Shown here piece by piece: positions 29,348 through 37,646 of a DNA stretch of 64,000 nucleotides (positions are counted from its first letter, which is position 1; every line of letters starts with the position of its first letter). The notes below the pieces were generated by a model that was not told the origin of the DNA, searched no databases, and saw only the letters and a program-made list of their open reading frames with translations. The stretch comes from Clostridia bacterium (GTDB taxonomy: Bacteria > Bacillota > Clostridia > Christensenellales > UBA1242): the NCBI GenBank assembly GCA_016283155.1, contig JAEEMI010000017.1:1-64000 (forward strand), read 5' to 3'. A program made the position numbers and the translations under genes.

Positions 29348-29375
29348 AAAAAACTGTCTTTAATGACAGTTTTTT
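29348..29375 (+). terminator. Rho-independent terminator
   Basis: AAAAAACTGTCTTTAATGACAGTTTTTT. Confidence 0.75.
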
Positions 29376-29406
29376 GTAGGTTCTAAAAATTGATATGATT
29401 TGTTAA

Positions 29407-29679
29407 TTAAAATGTTTTTTTATCGGGAATATCTGCAGTAATTAAGGAAACTTTATAGCCGGTCCATTTTTTGGTAACTTCTTCTAAGGTTGATGGGGTG
29501 GTAACTTCGGTATCATATTTGGTGGCAAGTTCAAAATAGTACTTAATTAATTCTTCGGCACAAGCATAAACCGCTTCCAAGGTTTCACCTTCGCAATACA
29601 GCGTCAGGTCGGGAATGTAACCATTGTAGATATTTTCTTCCTCATTAAAAATGAATACCATTGGATAGGTAAATTTCAT
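29407..29679 (-). CDS. HicB-like protein without adjacent HicA
   Basis: PMVFIFNEEENIYNGYIPDLTLYCEGETLEAVYACAEELIKYY follows the HicB fold pattern. Confidence 0.6.
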   Translation of the reverse strand: MKFTYPMVFIFNEEENIYNGYIPDLTLYCEGETLEAVYACAEELIKYYFELATKYDTEVTTPSTLEEVTKKWTGYKVSLITADIPDKKTF

Positions 29680-29741
29680 ATCTTAATTTTAGGCAATAAA
29701 TTCGTACTTGTCAAAGAAATATTTTGTGGTATAATATTGGT
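29680..29741. promoter_or_regulatory. Divergent overlapping promoters, both predicted leaderless
   Basis: Minus: TTGACA (29714-29709), 17 nt, TAAAAT (29691-29686), 6 nt, ATG. Plus: TTGTCA (29708-29713), 16 nt, TATAAT (29730-29735), 6 nt, ATG 29742. Confidence 0.65.
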
Positions 29742-30023
29742 ATGAAAATGACAGAGAATTTAGCGCAAGGTGTCGTTTATGTACCAGATGGCAAGGGTGG
29801 TTATGTTGCAAAAACTGTGGCAATGAACGCTAATCAAGAATTTGCTATGGATCAAAAGGTTACAATGCACGCACATCCAGCAATCTTGAAAGATTTGATC
29901 GCTAAAGGTATTAATTCCGTAAAAAGCAAGGTTGTTTCATTTAATCAAGCAATGGATCAAGATGCACAAGACTGGGTTAATGGAATTCGTAGAAATGTTG
30001 ATGATTTAACACGTGGATATTAA
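29742..30023 (+). CDS. Small uncharacterised protein
   Basis: 93-codon ORF behind the promoter above; host-like codons. Confidence 0.5.
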   Translation: MKMTENLAQGVVYVPDGKGGYVAKTVAMNANQEFAMDQKVTMHAHPAILKDLIAKGINSVKSKVVSFNQAMDQDAQDWVNGIRRNVDDLTRGY

Positions 30024-30127
30024 TTTTTGTGAGATTTGCTAAAATTTAAATATATAAAATTCTACATTGACAAGTTGATTAAAAAAAGTTAAAATGTCAT
30101 CTATAACAAATAGAGAAGGGAGAAACT

Positions 30128-30502
30128 ATGCCTACGATTAACCAGTTAATCAAGAACGGACGCAAAAAGTCTACCAGCAAAAGTAAAGCCCCGATTTTGG
30201 AACAAAACCCCCAAAAACGCGGTACTTGTTTGCAGGTAAAGACTACTACGCCAAAAAAACCAAACTCAGCTTTGCGTAAAGTGGCGCGTGTGCGTTTGTC
30301 AAACAAGCAAGAAGGTACTTGCTACATCGGTGGTGAAGGCCACAATTTACAGGAACACAGCGTTGTTTTAGTACGCGGCGGTAAAGTTAAAGATTTACCA
30401 GGTGTACGTTATCACATCGTGCGTGGTGCTTTGGACTGCGCTGGTGTTGCAAAACGTAACCAAGGTCGTTCAAAATACGGCGCTAAGAGGGGGAAGAAAT
30501 AA
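30128..30502 (+). CDS. rpsL: 30S ribosomal protein S12
   Basis: [33 protein letters not shown]; promoter TTGACA, 17 nt, TAAAAT and SD upstream. Confidence 0.98.
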   Translation: MPTINQLIKNGRKKSTSKSKAPILEQNPQKRGTCLQVKTTTPKKPNSALRKVARVRLSNKQEGTCYIGGEGHNLQEHSVVLVRGGKVKDLPGVRYHIVRGALDCAGVAKRNQGRSKYGAKRGKK

Positions 30503-30972
30503 TGCCAAGACGTAGTGGAATTACACCACGTGCGGTTTTGCCAGATCCAATCTACAAATCAACCGTGGTAACTAAATTAATTAACCAAGTTATGGTGGAC
30601 GGTAAAAAGGGTATTGCCCAAGAAATCGTTTACAATGCTTTAACTGGTTTACAAAAGAAAACTAACGTTGAACCAATGACAGCTTTCAATCAAGCATTGG
30701 AAAATGTGATGCCGGTTTTGGAAACTAAAGCACGTCGTGTTGGTGGTAGTAACTACCAAGTTCCTTGCGAAGTTCGTCCAGCACGTCGCCAAACTTTAGC
30801 TATTCGCTGGTTGGTTGATGCAGCTCGCAACCGTAGTGAACGTGGTATGGAAGCTTGTTTGACTGCTGAATTATTTGATGCATTTAACCAAACTGGTGGT
30901 GCTTTCAAAAAGAAAGAAGAAATGCATCGTATGGCAGAAGCTAATAAGGCTTTCGCTCATTATAAATGGTAA
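30502..30972 (+). CDS. rpsG: 30S ribosomal protein S7
   Basis: [36 protein letters not shown]. Confidence 0.98.
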   Translation: MPRRSGITPRAVLPDPIYKSTVVTKLINQVMVDGKKGIAQEIVYNALTGLQKKTNVEPMTAFNQALENVMPVLETKARRVGGSNYQVPCEVRPARRQTLAIRWLVDAARNRSERGMEACLTAELFDAFNQTGGAFKKKEEMHRMAEANKAFAHYKW

Positions 30973-31064
30973 GAGTAATCAACTAGGCGCGTCGGTAAAT
31001 TACTACCGGCGCGTTTGGCTGTTTTTTTATTAAAATCAAACAATTAAAGGGGAAAAATTTAATT

Positions 31065-33143
31065 ATGGCAAGAACAACAGACTTAAAGGATTACCGTAAT
31101 ATTGGTATTATGGCGCACATTGATGCGGGTAAAACTACGACAACGGAACGTATCCTATATTATACTGGTATGACTCACAAAATTGGTGAGGTGCACGATG
31201 GTGCAGCAACGACCGACTGGATGGTGCAAGAACAAGAACGTGGTATCACAATTACTTCGGCTTGCGTTACCGTTATGTGGAAAAATCACCGTATTAACAT
31301 TATTGATACGCCCGGTCACGTTGACTTTACGGTTGAAGTTGAACGTTCATTAAAAGTTTTGGATGGTAGTGTTGCGGTTTTCTGTGCTCGCGCGGGTGTT
31401 CAACCACAATCAGAAAAAGTTTGGAGTCAGGCTAATAAATATCACGTTCCAAGAATTGCTTATATTAATAAGATGGACCGTGATGATGCAAACTTCTTGC
31501 GCGCTGTACAAACAATGCGTGATCGTTTGAAAGCTAACCCGGTTCCAATTCAATTGCCAATCGGTGCAGAAAAAGATTTCCGCGGTATTATCGACTTAGT
31601 AACGATGAAAGCAACTATTTATACCAATGATTTGGGTACCGATATGAAGATTGAAGAAATTCCAGCTGATATGTTGGAAGAAGCAAAAAAATATCGTGCA
31701 CAAATGATTGAAGCTGTTGCTGAAACTGATGATGCTTTAATGGAAAAATTCTTCGCTGGTGAAGAATTTACTGAAGCTGAAATTCGTGCTGGTTTACGTA
31801 AAGGTACCGTAAGTTTGAAGTTCACACCAGTTTTGTGTGGTTCTTCATTTAAGAATAAAGGTGTTCAATTATTGTTGGATGCGATTGTTGATTACTTGCC
31901 AAGTCCAGTTGATGTTCCAGCAATTAAAGGTAATATCCCGGGCGAAGAAGAAATGATTGAACGTAAGAGCAGTGATGACGAACCTTTTGCAGGTTTGGCA
32001 TTTAAAGTTGCGACTGATCCATTCGTTGGTAGTTTATGCTTCTTCCGTGTTTACAGTGGTAAATTAACGGCAGGTAGTTACGTTTATAACAGTACTAAGG
32101 ATAAAAAAGAACGTGTTGGTCGTATCGTGCAAATGTATGCTAACCAACGCAAAGAAATTGATGAATTGGTAGCTGGTGATATTGGCGCTATTGTTGGTTT
32201 GAAAGATACTACAACTGGTGATACTTTGTGTGATGAAAAGAATCCAATTTTGTTGGAAAGTATGAATTTCGCTGAACCAGTTATCCAAAATGCAATTGAA
32301 CCAGCCAATAAACAAATGCAAGATAAAATGGTTGCGGCTTTGGTTAAATTGTCACAAGAAGACCCAACTTTCAAAACCTTTACTGATCCTGAAACAGCAC
32401 AAACCATTATCGCAGGTATGGGCGAATTGCACTTGGAAATTATGGTTGACCGTTTACGTCGTGAATTTAAAGTTGATGTTAATGTAGGTAAACCACAAGT
32501 TGCGTATCGTGAAACTATTCGTAAACGTGTAGAAGTTGAAGGTAAATACATTAAGCAATCGGGTGGTCACGGTCAATATGGTCATTGTAAAATCATTATG
32601 GAACCATTACCAACTGGAAAAGGTTATGTCTTTGAAGATAAAACTGTTGGTGGTTCAATTCCGAAAGAATACATTCCAGCGATTAACAAGGGTATTGAAG
32701 AAGCAAAACGCTCTGGTGTCTTAGCTGGTTACGAAACCGTGGACTTTAAAGTTACCGTTTATGATGGTTCTTACCACGAAGTTGATAGTTCGGAAATGGC
32801 GTTTAAGGCGGCAGGTTCAATCGCTTTCAAAGATGGTGCTCGTGCTGCCAACCCAGTATTGTTGGAACCAATTATGAAAATGGTTATTGAAACCCCAGAA
32901 GATTACTTGGGTGATGTTATGGGTAACATTTCTTCACGTCGTGGTCAATTGCAAGGTATGGATAGTCGTCAAGGTACACAAATTATTAACGCGACTGTTC
33001 CATTATCTGAATTGTTCGGTTATGCAACTGATTTGCGTTCATTGACTCAAGGTCGTGGTACTTTTGATATGGTCTTTGACCATTATGAAGAAGTTCCCAA
33101 GAATGTTGCAGAAAAAATTATTGGCGAACGTGCAAAAAAATAA
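31065..33143 (+). CDS. fusA: Elongation factor G
   Basis: [40 protein letters not shown]. Confidence 0.98.
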   Translation: MARTTDLKDYRNIGIMAHIDAGKTTTTERILYYTGMTHKIGEVHDGAATTDWMVQEQERGITITSACVTVMWKNHRINIIDTPGHVDFTVEVERSLKVLDGSVAVFCARAGVQPQSEKVWSQANKYHVPRIAYINKMDRDDANFLRAVQTMRDRLKANPVPIQLPIGAEKDFRGIIDLVTMKATIYTNDLGTDMKIEEIPADMLEEAKKYRAQMIEAVAETDDALMEKFFAGEEFTEAEIRAGLRKGTVSLKFTPVLCGSSFKNKGVQLLLDAIVDYLPSPVDVPAIKGNIPGEEEMIERKSSDDEPFAGLAFKVATDPFVGSLCFFRVYSGKLTAGSYVYNSTKDKKERVGRIVQMYANQRKEIDELVAGDIGAIVGLKDTTTGDTLCDEKNPILLESMNFAEPVIQNAIEPANKQMQDKMVAALVKLSQEDPTFKTFTDPETAQTIIAGMGELHLEIMVDRLRREFKVDVNVGKPQVAYRETIRKRVEVEGKYIKQSGGHGQYGHCKIIMEPLPTGKGYVFEDKTVGGSIPKEYIPAINKGIEEAKRSGVLAGYETVDFKVTVYDGSYHEVDSSEMAFKAAGSIAFKDGARAANPVLLEPIMKMVIETPEDYLGDVMGNISSRRGQLQGMDSRQGTQIINATVPLSELFGYATDLRSLTQGRGTFDMVFDHYEEVPKNVAEKIIGERAKK

Positions 33144-33159
33144 TTAATCGTCAAACCCC

Positions 33160-33193
33160 AAAAAAGACACTGACCGATGTGGTGTCTTTTTTT
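33160..33193 (+). terminator. Terminator after fusA
   Basis: AAAAAAGACACTGACCGATGTGGTGTCTTTTTTT. Confidence 0.75.
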
Positions 33194-33194
33194 G

Positions 33195-33256
33195 TTGACC
33201 TTTATTTGCTTAATATGTTAAACTTAAATAGTTTTATTAGTTTTGTGAAAAACTAA
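33195..33256 (+). promoter_or_regulatory. Promoter plus BspA-type leader motif, gene 3
   Basis: TTGACC (33195-33200), 18 nt, TAAACT (33219-33224), then TAAATAGTTTTATTAGTTTTGTGAAAAACTAA; hairpin TTAGTTTT/AAAACTAA (33237-33256). Confidence 0.65.
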
Positions 33257-33271
33257 CAAAGGAGGAAATAT

Positions 33272-34267
33272 ATGCAAAAAAAATCAATGTATGTGGTTTT
33301 AAGTTTAGTATTGGCTGCAGTTGTGGCATCCTTAACTTTGGTGTTTACCATCGGACCAAAGGTTGATGCGGCAAAGGTTAAGACTTTAATACTTGATGAT
33401 GCAGGAGACTATTATATTAGTTACGATGGTGGTTGGGATGATAACTTGGGAGATTATTATTACTATAATATTTGTGTGGACGGTTTCGCTGATGAAATAG
33501 GTAATTATTTAGGTAGTATGACTTGTAGTTGGGATGGTGGTTGTGGTGCTTATAACTATCGTGAATTAGAAGAAATTCACATTAGTATTCCTAGTTCTAC
33601 ATATATTGATGGTTATGGATTTGATATTACCAGAATGACTGGATATCTTGCACAAGAAGGTGATCCACATTCTGTGTTCTACGGATATGATTCAAATTAT
33701 GGAACTTATGGTGATTATGCATCATATGTAACCAAGGTTGAATTACCAGATACGTTGGAAGAAATTGGCGACGCAACATTCTATGGTTGTGATAATTTAA
33801 GCAGTATTGTGTTGCCGGAAAATTTAACCACAATTGGTGATTGCGCGTTTGCAAATTGCAGCAGTTTATCCAAAGTTTTCATTATGGGTAATTCATTATC
33901 ATCAATTGGTGAAAATGTGTTTGATGGCTGTGATGATGAATTGCTAATCGTTGTGGAAGATGATTCGTTATTAACTGAACCGGCTTTCGATGGATTTAAT
34001 GTCAAAACTTTGACAGAATATAATGCTGAACAAGCCGCTAACCAAAACAACAACAATAATAATAACAACAATAATAACAACAATAACAACAATGGTAACG
34101 ATAATGGCAATGCCAATACTACGACCGAAACCAATTCTGAAGTCAAAAACCAAAACAATACCGCAGTAGTGGCTGCTGTTGCTGGTACCGCTGGTGGTGC
34201 TGCTGGTTTGGGAACAATCGGAACCATCTTTGGTGTGGTTGTATCGAAGAAACGTAAAAAACTATAA
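33272..34267 (+). CDS. BspA-type surface protein with Asn-rich linker and Gly-rich C-terminal TM plus basic tail
   Basis: Signal peptide; LRR_5 repeats; N-rich run; AAVAGTAGGAAGLGTIGTIFGVVVSKKRKKL. Confidence 0.8.
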   Translation: MQKKSMYVVLSLVLAAVVASLTLVFTIGPKVDAAKVKTLILDDAGDYYISYDGGWDDNLGDYYYYNICVDGFADEIGNYLGSMTCSWDGGCGAYNYRELEEIHISIPSSTYIDGYGFDITRMTGYLAQEGDPHSVFYGYDSNYGTYGDYASYVTKVELPDTLEEIGDATFYGCDNLSSIVLPENLTTIGDCAFANCSSLSKVFIMGNSLSSIGENVFDGCDDELLIVVEDDSLLTEPAFDGFNVKTLTEYNAEQAANQNNNNNNNNNNNNNNNNGNDNGNANTTTETNSEVKNQNNTAVVAAVAGTAGGAAGLGTIGTIFGVVVSKKRKKL

Positions 34268-34357
34268 ATAGTGAAGAGTGAATAATGAAAAGTCCGACAA
34301 ATTGCGCGGACTTTTTTTTTTGCATATTGGGTAGTTGTGTTGCATATACATAAGGTT

Positions 34358-34570
34358 ATGAAATTAACAACTTGTGTGATTGAAAACAGTCGGGAAAAGG
34401 ACCGGTTGATTGAAACGATTTCGCGCGCCAGTGACCGCTATGGCGACAAATTGGTGGATTTTATGGATCAATACCATTTAATTAATTTGCAAAGTGCGAC
34501 TGTCGAGCAATTGAAAACTTACATTAAAACGCATTTGCAGGCGGTAAAAAGCACTACGACGGAACTGTAA
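34358..34570 (+). CDS. Small uncharacterised protein
   Basis: 70-codon ORF; promoter-like TATACA 7 nt upstream of ATG. Confidence 0.4.
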   Translation: MKLTTCVIENSREKDRLIETISRASDRYGDKLVDFMDQYHLINLQSATVEQLKTYIKTHLQAVKSTTTEL

Positions 34571-34594
34571 TGGAATAAAAGCGGATGAAAAATT

Positions 34595-34629
34595 TTTACA
34601 AGCGTGGAGTGGTGTGTTACAATGGTTAG
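34595..34629 (+). promoter_or_regulatory. Promoter; predicted leaderless trpS transcript
   Basis: TTTACA (34595-34600), 17 nt, TACAAT (34618-34623), 6 nt to ATG 34630. Confidence 0.6.
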
Positions 34630-35646
34630 ATGAAAACTGAAAAGAAAGTAATTTTAACCGCAGACCGACCCAGTGGTAATTTGCACATCGGACATTTCGC
34701 TGGCAGTTTACAAAACCGTGTGCGTTTGCAAGCTACGGGCGAATTTGAAATGTTTGTAATGATTGCTGATTTGCAGGCGTTGACTGACCACGCGAACGAC
34801 GTGCAAAAAGTAACGACTTCGGTGGAAGAATTGATGTTGGATTATTTGGCGGTCGGACTTGACCCCAAGAAAATTCATTTTGTATTGCAAAGTGCGCTAC
34901 CGGCTTTGTATGAGTTACCAATGTTTTATGCTAATTTGGTAACGCAAGCCCGTTTAGAACGTAACCCCACGGTTAAGAATGAAATTAAAACCAAAGGTTA
35001 TCGTCGTGAAGTGCCGGTTGGTTTTGTAAATTATCCCATTTCACAAGCGGCGGATATTACGGCATTCGGGGCTTCATTAGTACCGGTCGGTGCTGATCAG
35101 GCACCAATGTTAGAACAAACCCGTGAAATTGTGGCAACCTTTAATCGTTTGTATGGCGAAACTTTAGTGATGCCAGAAGCGTTAATTCCAGAACACGCGC
35201 GCGGACGTTTGGTGGGAATTGATGGTGCGGGTAAAATGAGTAAGAGTTTGGGCAACTGTATTTATCTGAAAGACAGTGAAGAAGAATTAAAACGTAAAAT
35301 TAATTCAATGTATACTGACCCGAATCACATTAAAGTTAGCGACCCAGGTAAAGTGGAAGGTAACGTAGTTTTTATGTATTTGGATGCTTTTTATGCGGAC
35401 AAAAAACATTTAATGGATTTGAAAGCACAATACCGCCAAGGTGGTTTGGGCGATGTGGTTTTGAAGAAAATCTTGTTTGAATGCTTGAACGGAATTTTGG
35501 CGCCGATGCGTGAACGTCGAGCTTATTACGAACAACATATGGACGAAGTGCGGGGCTATTTACGGGCGGGAACTAAACGTGCACGTGAAGTTACCGACAA
35601 GGTGTTGGCAAACGTAAAAAGCGCAATGGGTATTTATCAATTATGA
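34630..35646 (+). CDS. trpS: Tryptophanyl-tRNA synthetase
   Basis: TADRPSGNLHIGHFAGSL, PVGADQAPMLEQTREI, GKMSKSLGN. Confidence 0.96.
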   Translation: MKTEKKVILTADRPSGNLHIGHFAGSLQNRVRLQATGEFEMFVMIADLQALTDHANDVQKVTTSVEELMLDYLAVGLDPKKIHFVLQSALPALYELPMFYANLVTQARLERNPTVKNEIKTKGYRREVPVGFVNYPISQAADITAFGASLVPVGADQAPMLEQTREIVATFNRLYGETLVMPEALIPEHARGRLVGIDGAGKMSKSLGNCIYLKDSEEELKRKINSMYTDPNHIKVSDPGKVEGNVVFMYLDAFYADKKHLMDLKAQYRQGGLGDVVLKKILFECLNGILAPMRERRAYYEQHMDEVRGYLRAGTKRAREVTDKVLANVKSAMGIYQL

Positions 35647-36104
35647 AAGTAATTGCGGAAAATCGGCAAGCCCGCTTTAATTATTTTTTATCCGATACCT
35701 TTGAGGCTGGTTTATCCTTGCAAGGCTGGGAAGTAAAATCGGCACGTGCGGGCAATGTTTCGATTACCGAAAGTTTTATTCATTTGGAATTGGCAAACGG
35801 CAAAATTTGGCTGAAGAATGCGGATTTTGCACCGTACCAAAATGGGGTGGTGGCGGAACAGGAGCGGCGCCGTAACCGTCAGTTATTGTTACACAAAGCC
35901 GAAATCGCGAAGATTGCTAAGGCGTGTATGATTAAGGGAAATACTTGTGTGCCGTTGAAAATTTATTGGACGAACGGCGGATTATTGAAAATCAGTATTG
36001 CGATTGCCAGAGGAAAAAATGCAATTGATAAAAAACAAACGTTGAAAGAACGTGATTTGGCACGGGAAGCCGCGCGCACCTTGGCGGACCGAAAAGCGTA
36101 TTGA
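35643..36104 (+). CDS. smpB: SsrA-binding protein
   Basis: AENRQARFNYFLSDTFEAGLSLQGWEVKSARAGNVSI. Confidence 0.96.
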   Translation: MKVIAENRQARFNYFLSDTFEAGLSLQGWEVKSARAGNVSITESFIHLELANGKIWLKNADFAPYQNGVVAEQERRRNRQLLLHKAEIAKIAKACMIKGNTCVPLKIYWTNGGLLKISIAIARGKNAIDKKQTLKERDLAREAARTLADRKAY

Positions 36105-36196
36105 GCAGTAAAAAGTATCAATTAATGAAAAGATTTGCAGTTTTTTCTTTTTTTTGTGTTATAATTAACGTAGACCTATTTTTAAAGGAGGTAATT

Positions 36197-37546
36197 ATGC
36201 ATAAAAAAGGATTATTTGCGGCGTTGGGTGTGGTACTTGCCACGGTCGTTGCATCATTAACGTTGGTGTTTACGGTGGGACCCAAAGTTAGCGCGGATAG
36301 TTTTATTGTTTTAGCCGATGAAGAGTATTACGACATTGATGATTATGGCGTATTACACGGTCTTTCACAATATGGTTATGAATATGTCAACAATTATTGT
36401 TGGTATGTTAACCACATTTATTTAGAAATTCCGGAAGGCGTAGTCCAAATCGGAAGTTGTTACAATAATGGTGGAGGTAAAGATGCAGGTAATGGTAGAG
36501 ACAAAGTAGTTAATATGAGTGTCTCACCGAAATCATTGGAAGTAACTTGTGGCGGATGGTATGATGCTGTAGAAGAAGGTCCGAGTGATTATTGGAATGG
36601 TTGGAATATTAATGGTAATGGTGGTTATGGCAGAATTGCTGGGGTTACTTTGCCAGAAAGTTTGGAAATTATTGGTGATAATTCTATATTCTCAAGTTTC
36701 TATAATTTGACCAGTATTGAATTACCAGAAAATTTACAGTACATTGGTTCTAGTGCATTTCAAGATTGTTCGTATTTAACCAGTATTACGATACCAGATG
36801 CTGTTACCGAAATTGGTTCTTATGCTTTCAGTGGTTGTTATAATTTAACCAGTGTCAAAATGGGCAATGATTTGGAATATATCGATAATTATGCATTCCA
36901 ATATTGTAATAGTTTGACCAGTGTTAAATGGTCGGAAAATTTGATTGGAATTGGTGAATCTGCATTTGCTTATTGTTACAAATTAAAAGCAGCAAAATTG
37001 CCAGACACAATGCAAAACATTGGTAATAATGCCTTTTCTAATTGCTGGGCATTGAGCCAAGTGAAGTTGCCAAATAATGACCAAGATGAAGATGGTTGTG
37101 AAATTGGTAGTTATGCATTTGCGGGTTGTAGTAGTTTAGCGACCATTGCCATTCCTAACACGATTACGTATATTGGTAACAATGCATTTTATGCTTGCGG
37201 TGATAATTTCGAGATTAATTGCGAATGCTTAGAAGATGATGCTGCCGTGAGTAATTGGGACGGAGATTGGAATTATAATGAAACATATGTTGATAATGGT
37301 TGGAACGACGCATATTACGTTCCAAAGTGGGGCGTGCCATTTGTTGCACCACAAATTGTTGATGAAATTGAACAAAATCAAAATCAAAATAATGAAACCG
37401 CTACCGAAGTCGTTGCCGATGAAACCCCAGTGAATAATACCGGAGTGGTGGCTGCCGTAGCAGGAACCGCCGGTGGTGCCGCAGGTTTAGGAACAATGGG
37501 AACTATCTTTGGTATTGTGGTTGGTCGTAAACGTAAAAAATTATAA
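36197..37546 (+). CDS. BspA-type surface protein, paralog of 33272-34267
   Basis: AAAGGAGG before ATG 36197; LRR_5 repeats; VVAAVAGTAGGAAGLGTMGTIFGIVVGRKRKKL tail. Promoter TTGCAG...TATAAT without the hairpin motif. Confidence 0.85.
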   Translation: MHKKGLFAALGVVLATVVASLTLVFTVGPKVSADSFIVLADEEYYDIDDYGVLHGLSQYGYEYVNNYCWYVNHIYLEIPEGVVQIGSCYNNGGGKDAGNGRDKVVNMSVSPKSLEVTCGGWYDAVEEGPSDYWNGWNINGNGGYGRIAGVTLPESLEIIGDNSIFSSFYNLTSIELPENLQYIGSSAFQDCSYLTSITIPDAVTEIGSYAFSGCYNLTSVKMGNDLEYIDNYAFQYCNSLTSVKWSENLIGIGESAFAYCYKLKAAKLPDTMQNIGNNAFSNCWALSQVKLPNNDQDEDGCEIGSYAFAGCSSLATIAIPNTITYIGNNAFYACGDNFEINCECLEDDAAVSNWDGDWNYNETYVDNGWNDAYYVPKWGVPFVAPQIVDEIEQNQNQNNETATEVVADETPVNNTGVVAAVAGTAGGAAGLGTMGTIFGIVVGRKRKKL

Positions 37547-37565
37547 ACTGTAATAAAGTTAACAG

Positions 37566-37592
37566 AAAGTCCGGCAAGTGTCGGACTTTTTT
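37566..37592 (+). terminator. Rho-independent terminator
   Basis: AGAAAGTCCGGCAAGTGTCGGACTTTTTT. Confidence 0.75.
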
Positions 37593-37646
37593 GTTAAATT
37601 TGAAAAACCTTGCAAAAAGCGAGTGATTGTGTATATAATATCAGTA

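Noticed and set aside
30097-33143. Streptomycin or fusidic-acid type resistance mutations in rpsL/fusA
   Set aside because: The conserved S12 loops read as normal ([26 protein letters not shown]); nothing supporting resistance can be concluded by eye.
33781-34227. 148-aa minus-strand ORF with poly-Leu
   Set aside because: Antisense of the Asn-rich BspA gene; AAC/AAT repeats read as Leu/Val/Ile on the other strand.
34595-34629. T-box or attenuator upstream of trpS
   Set aside because: No specifier/AGGGTGG-type T-box sequence or leader ORF; the promoter abuts the ATG.
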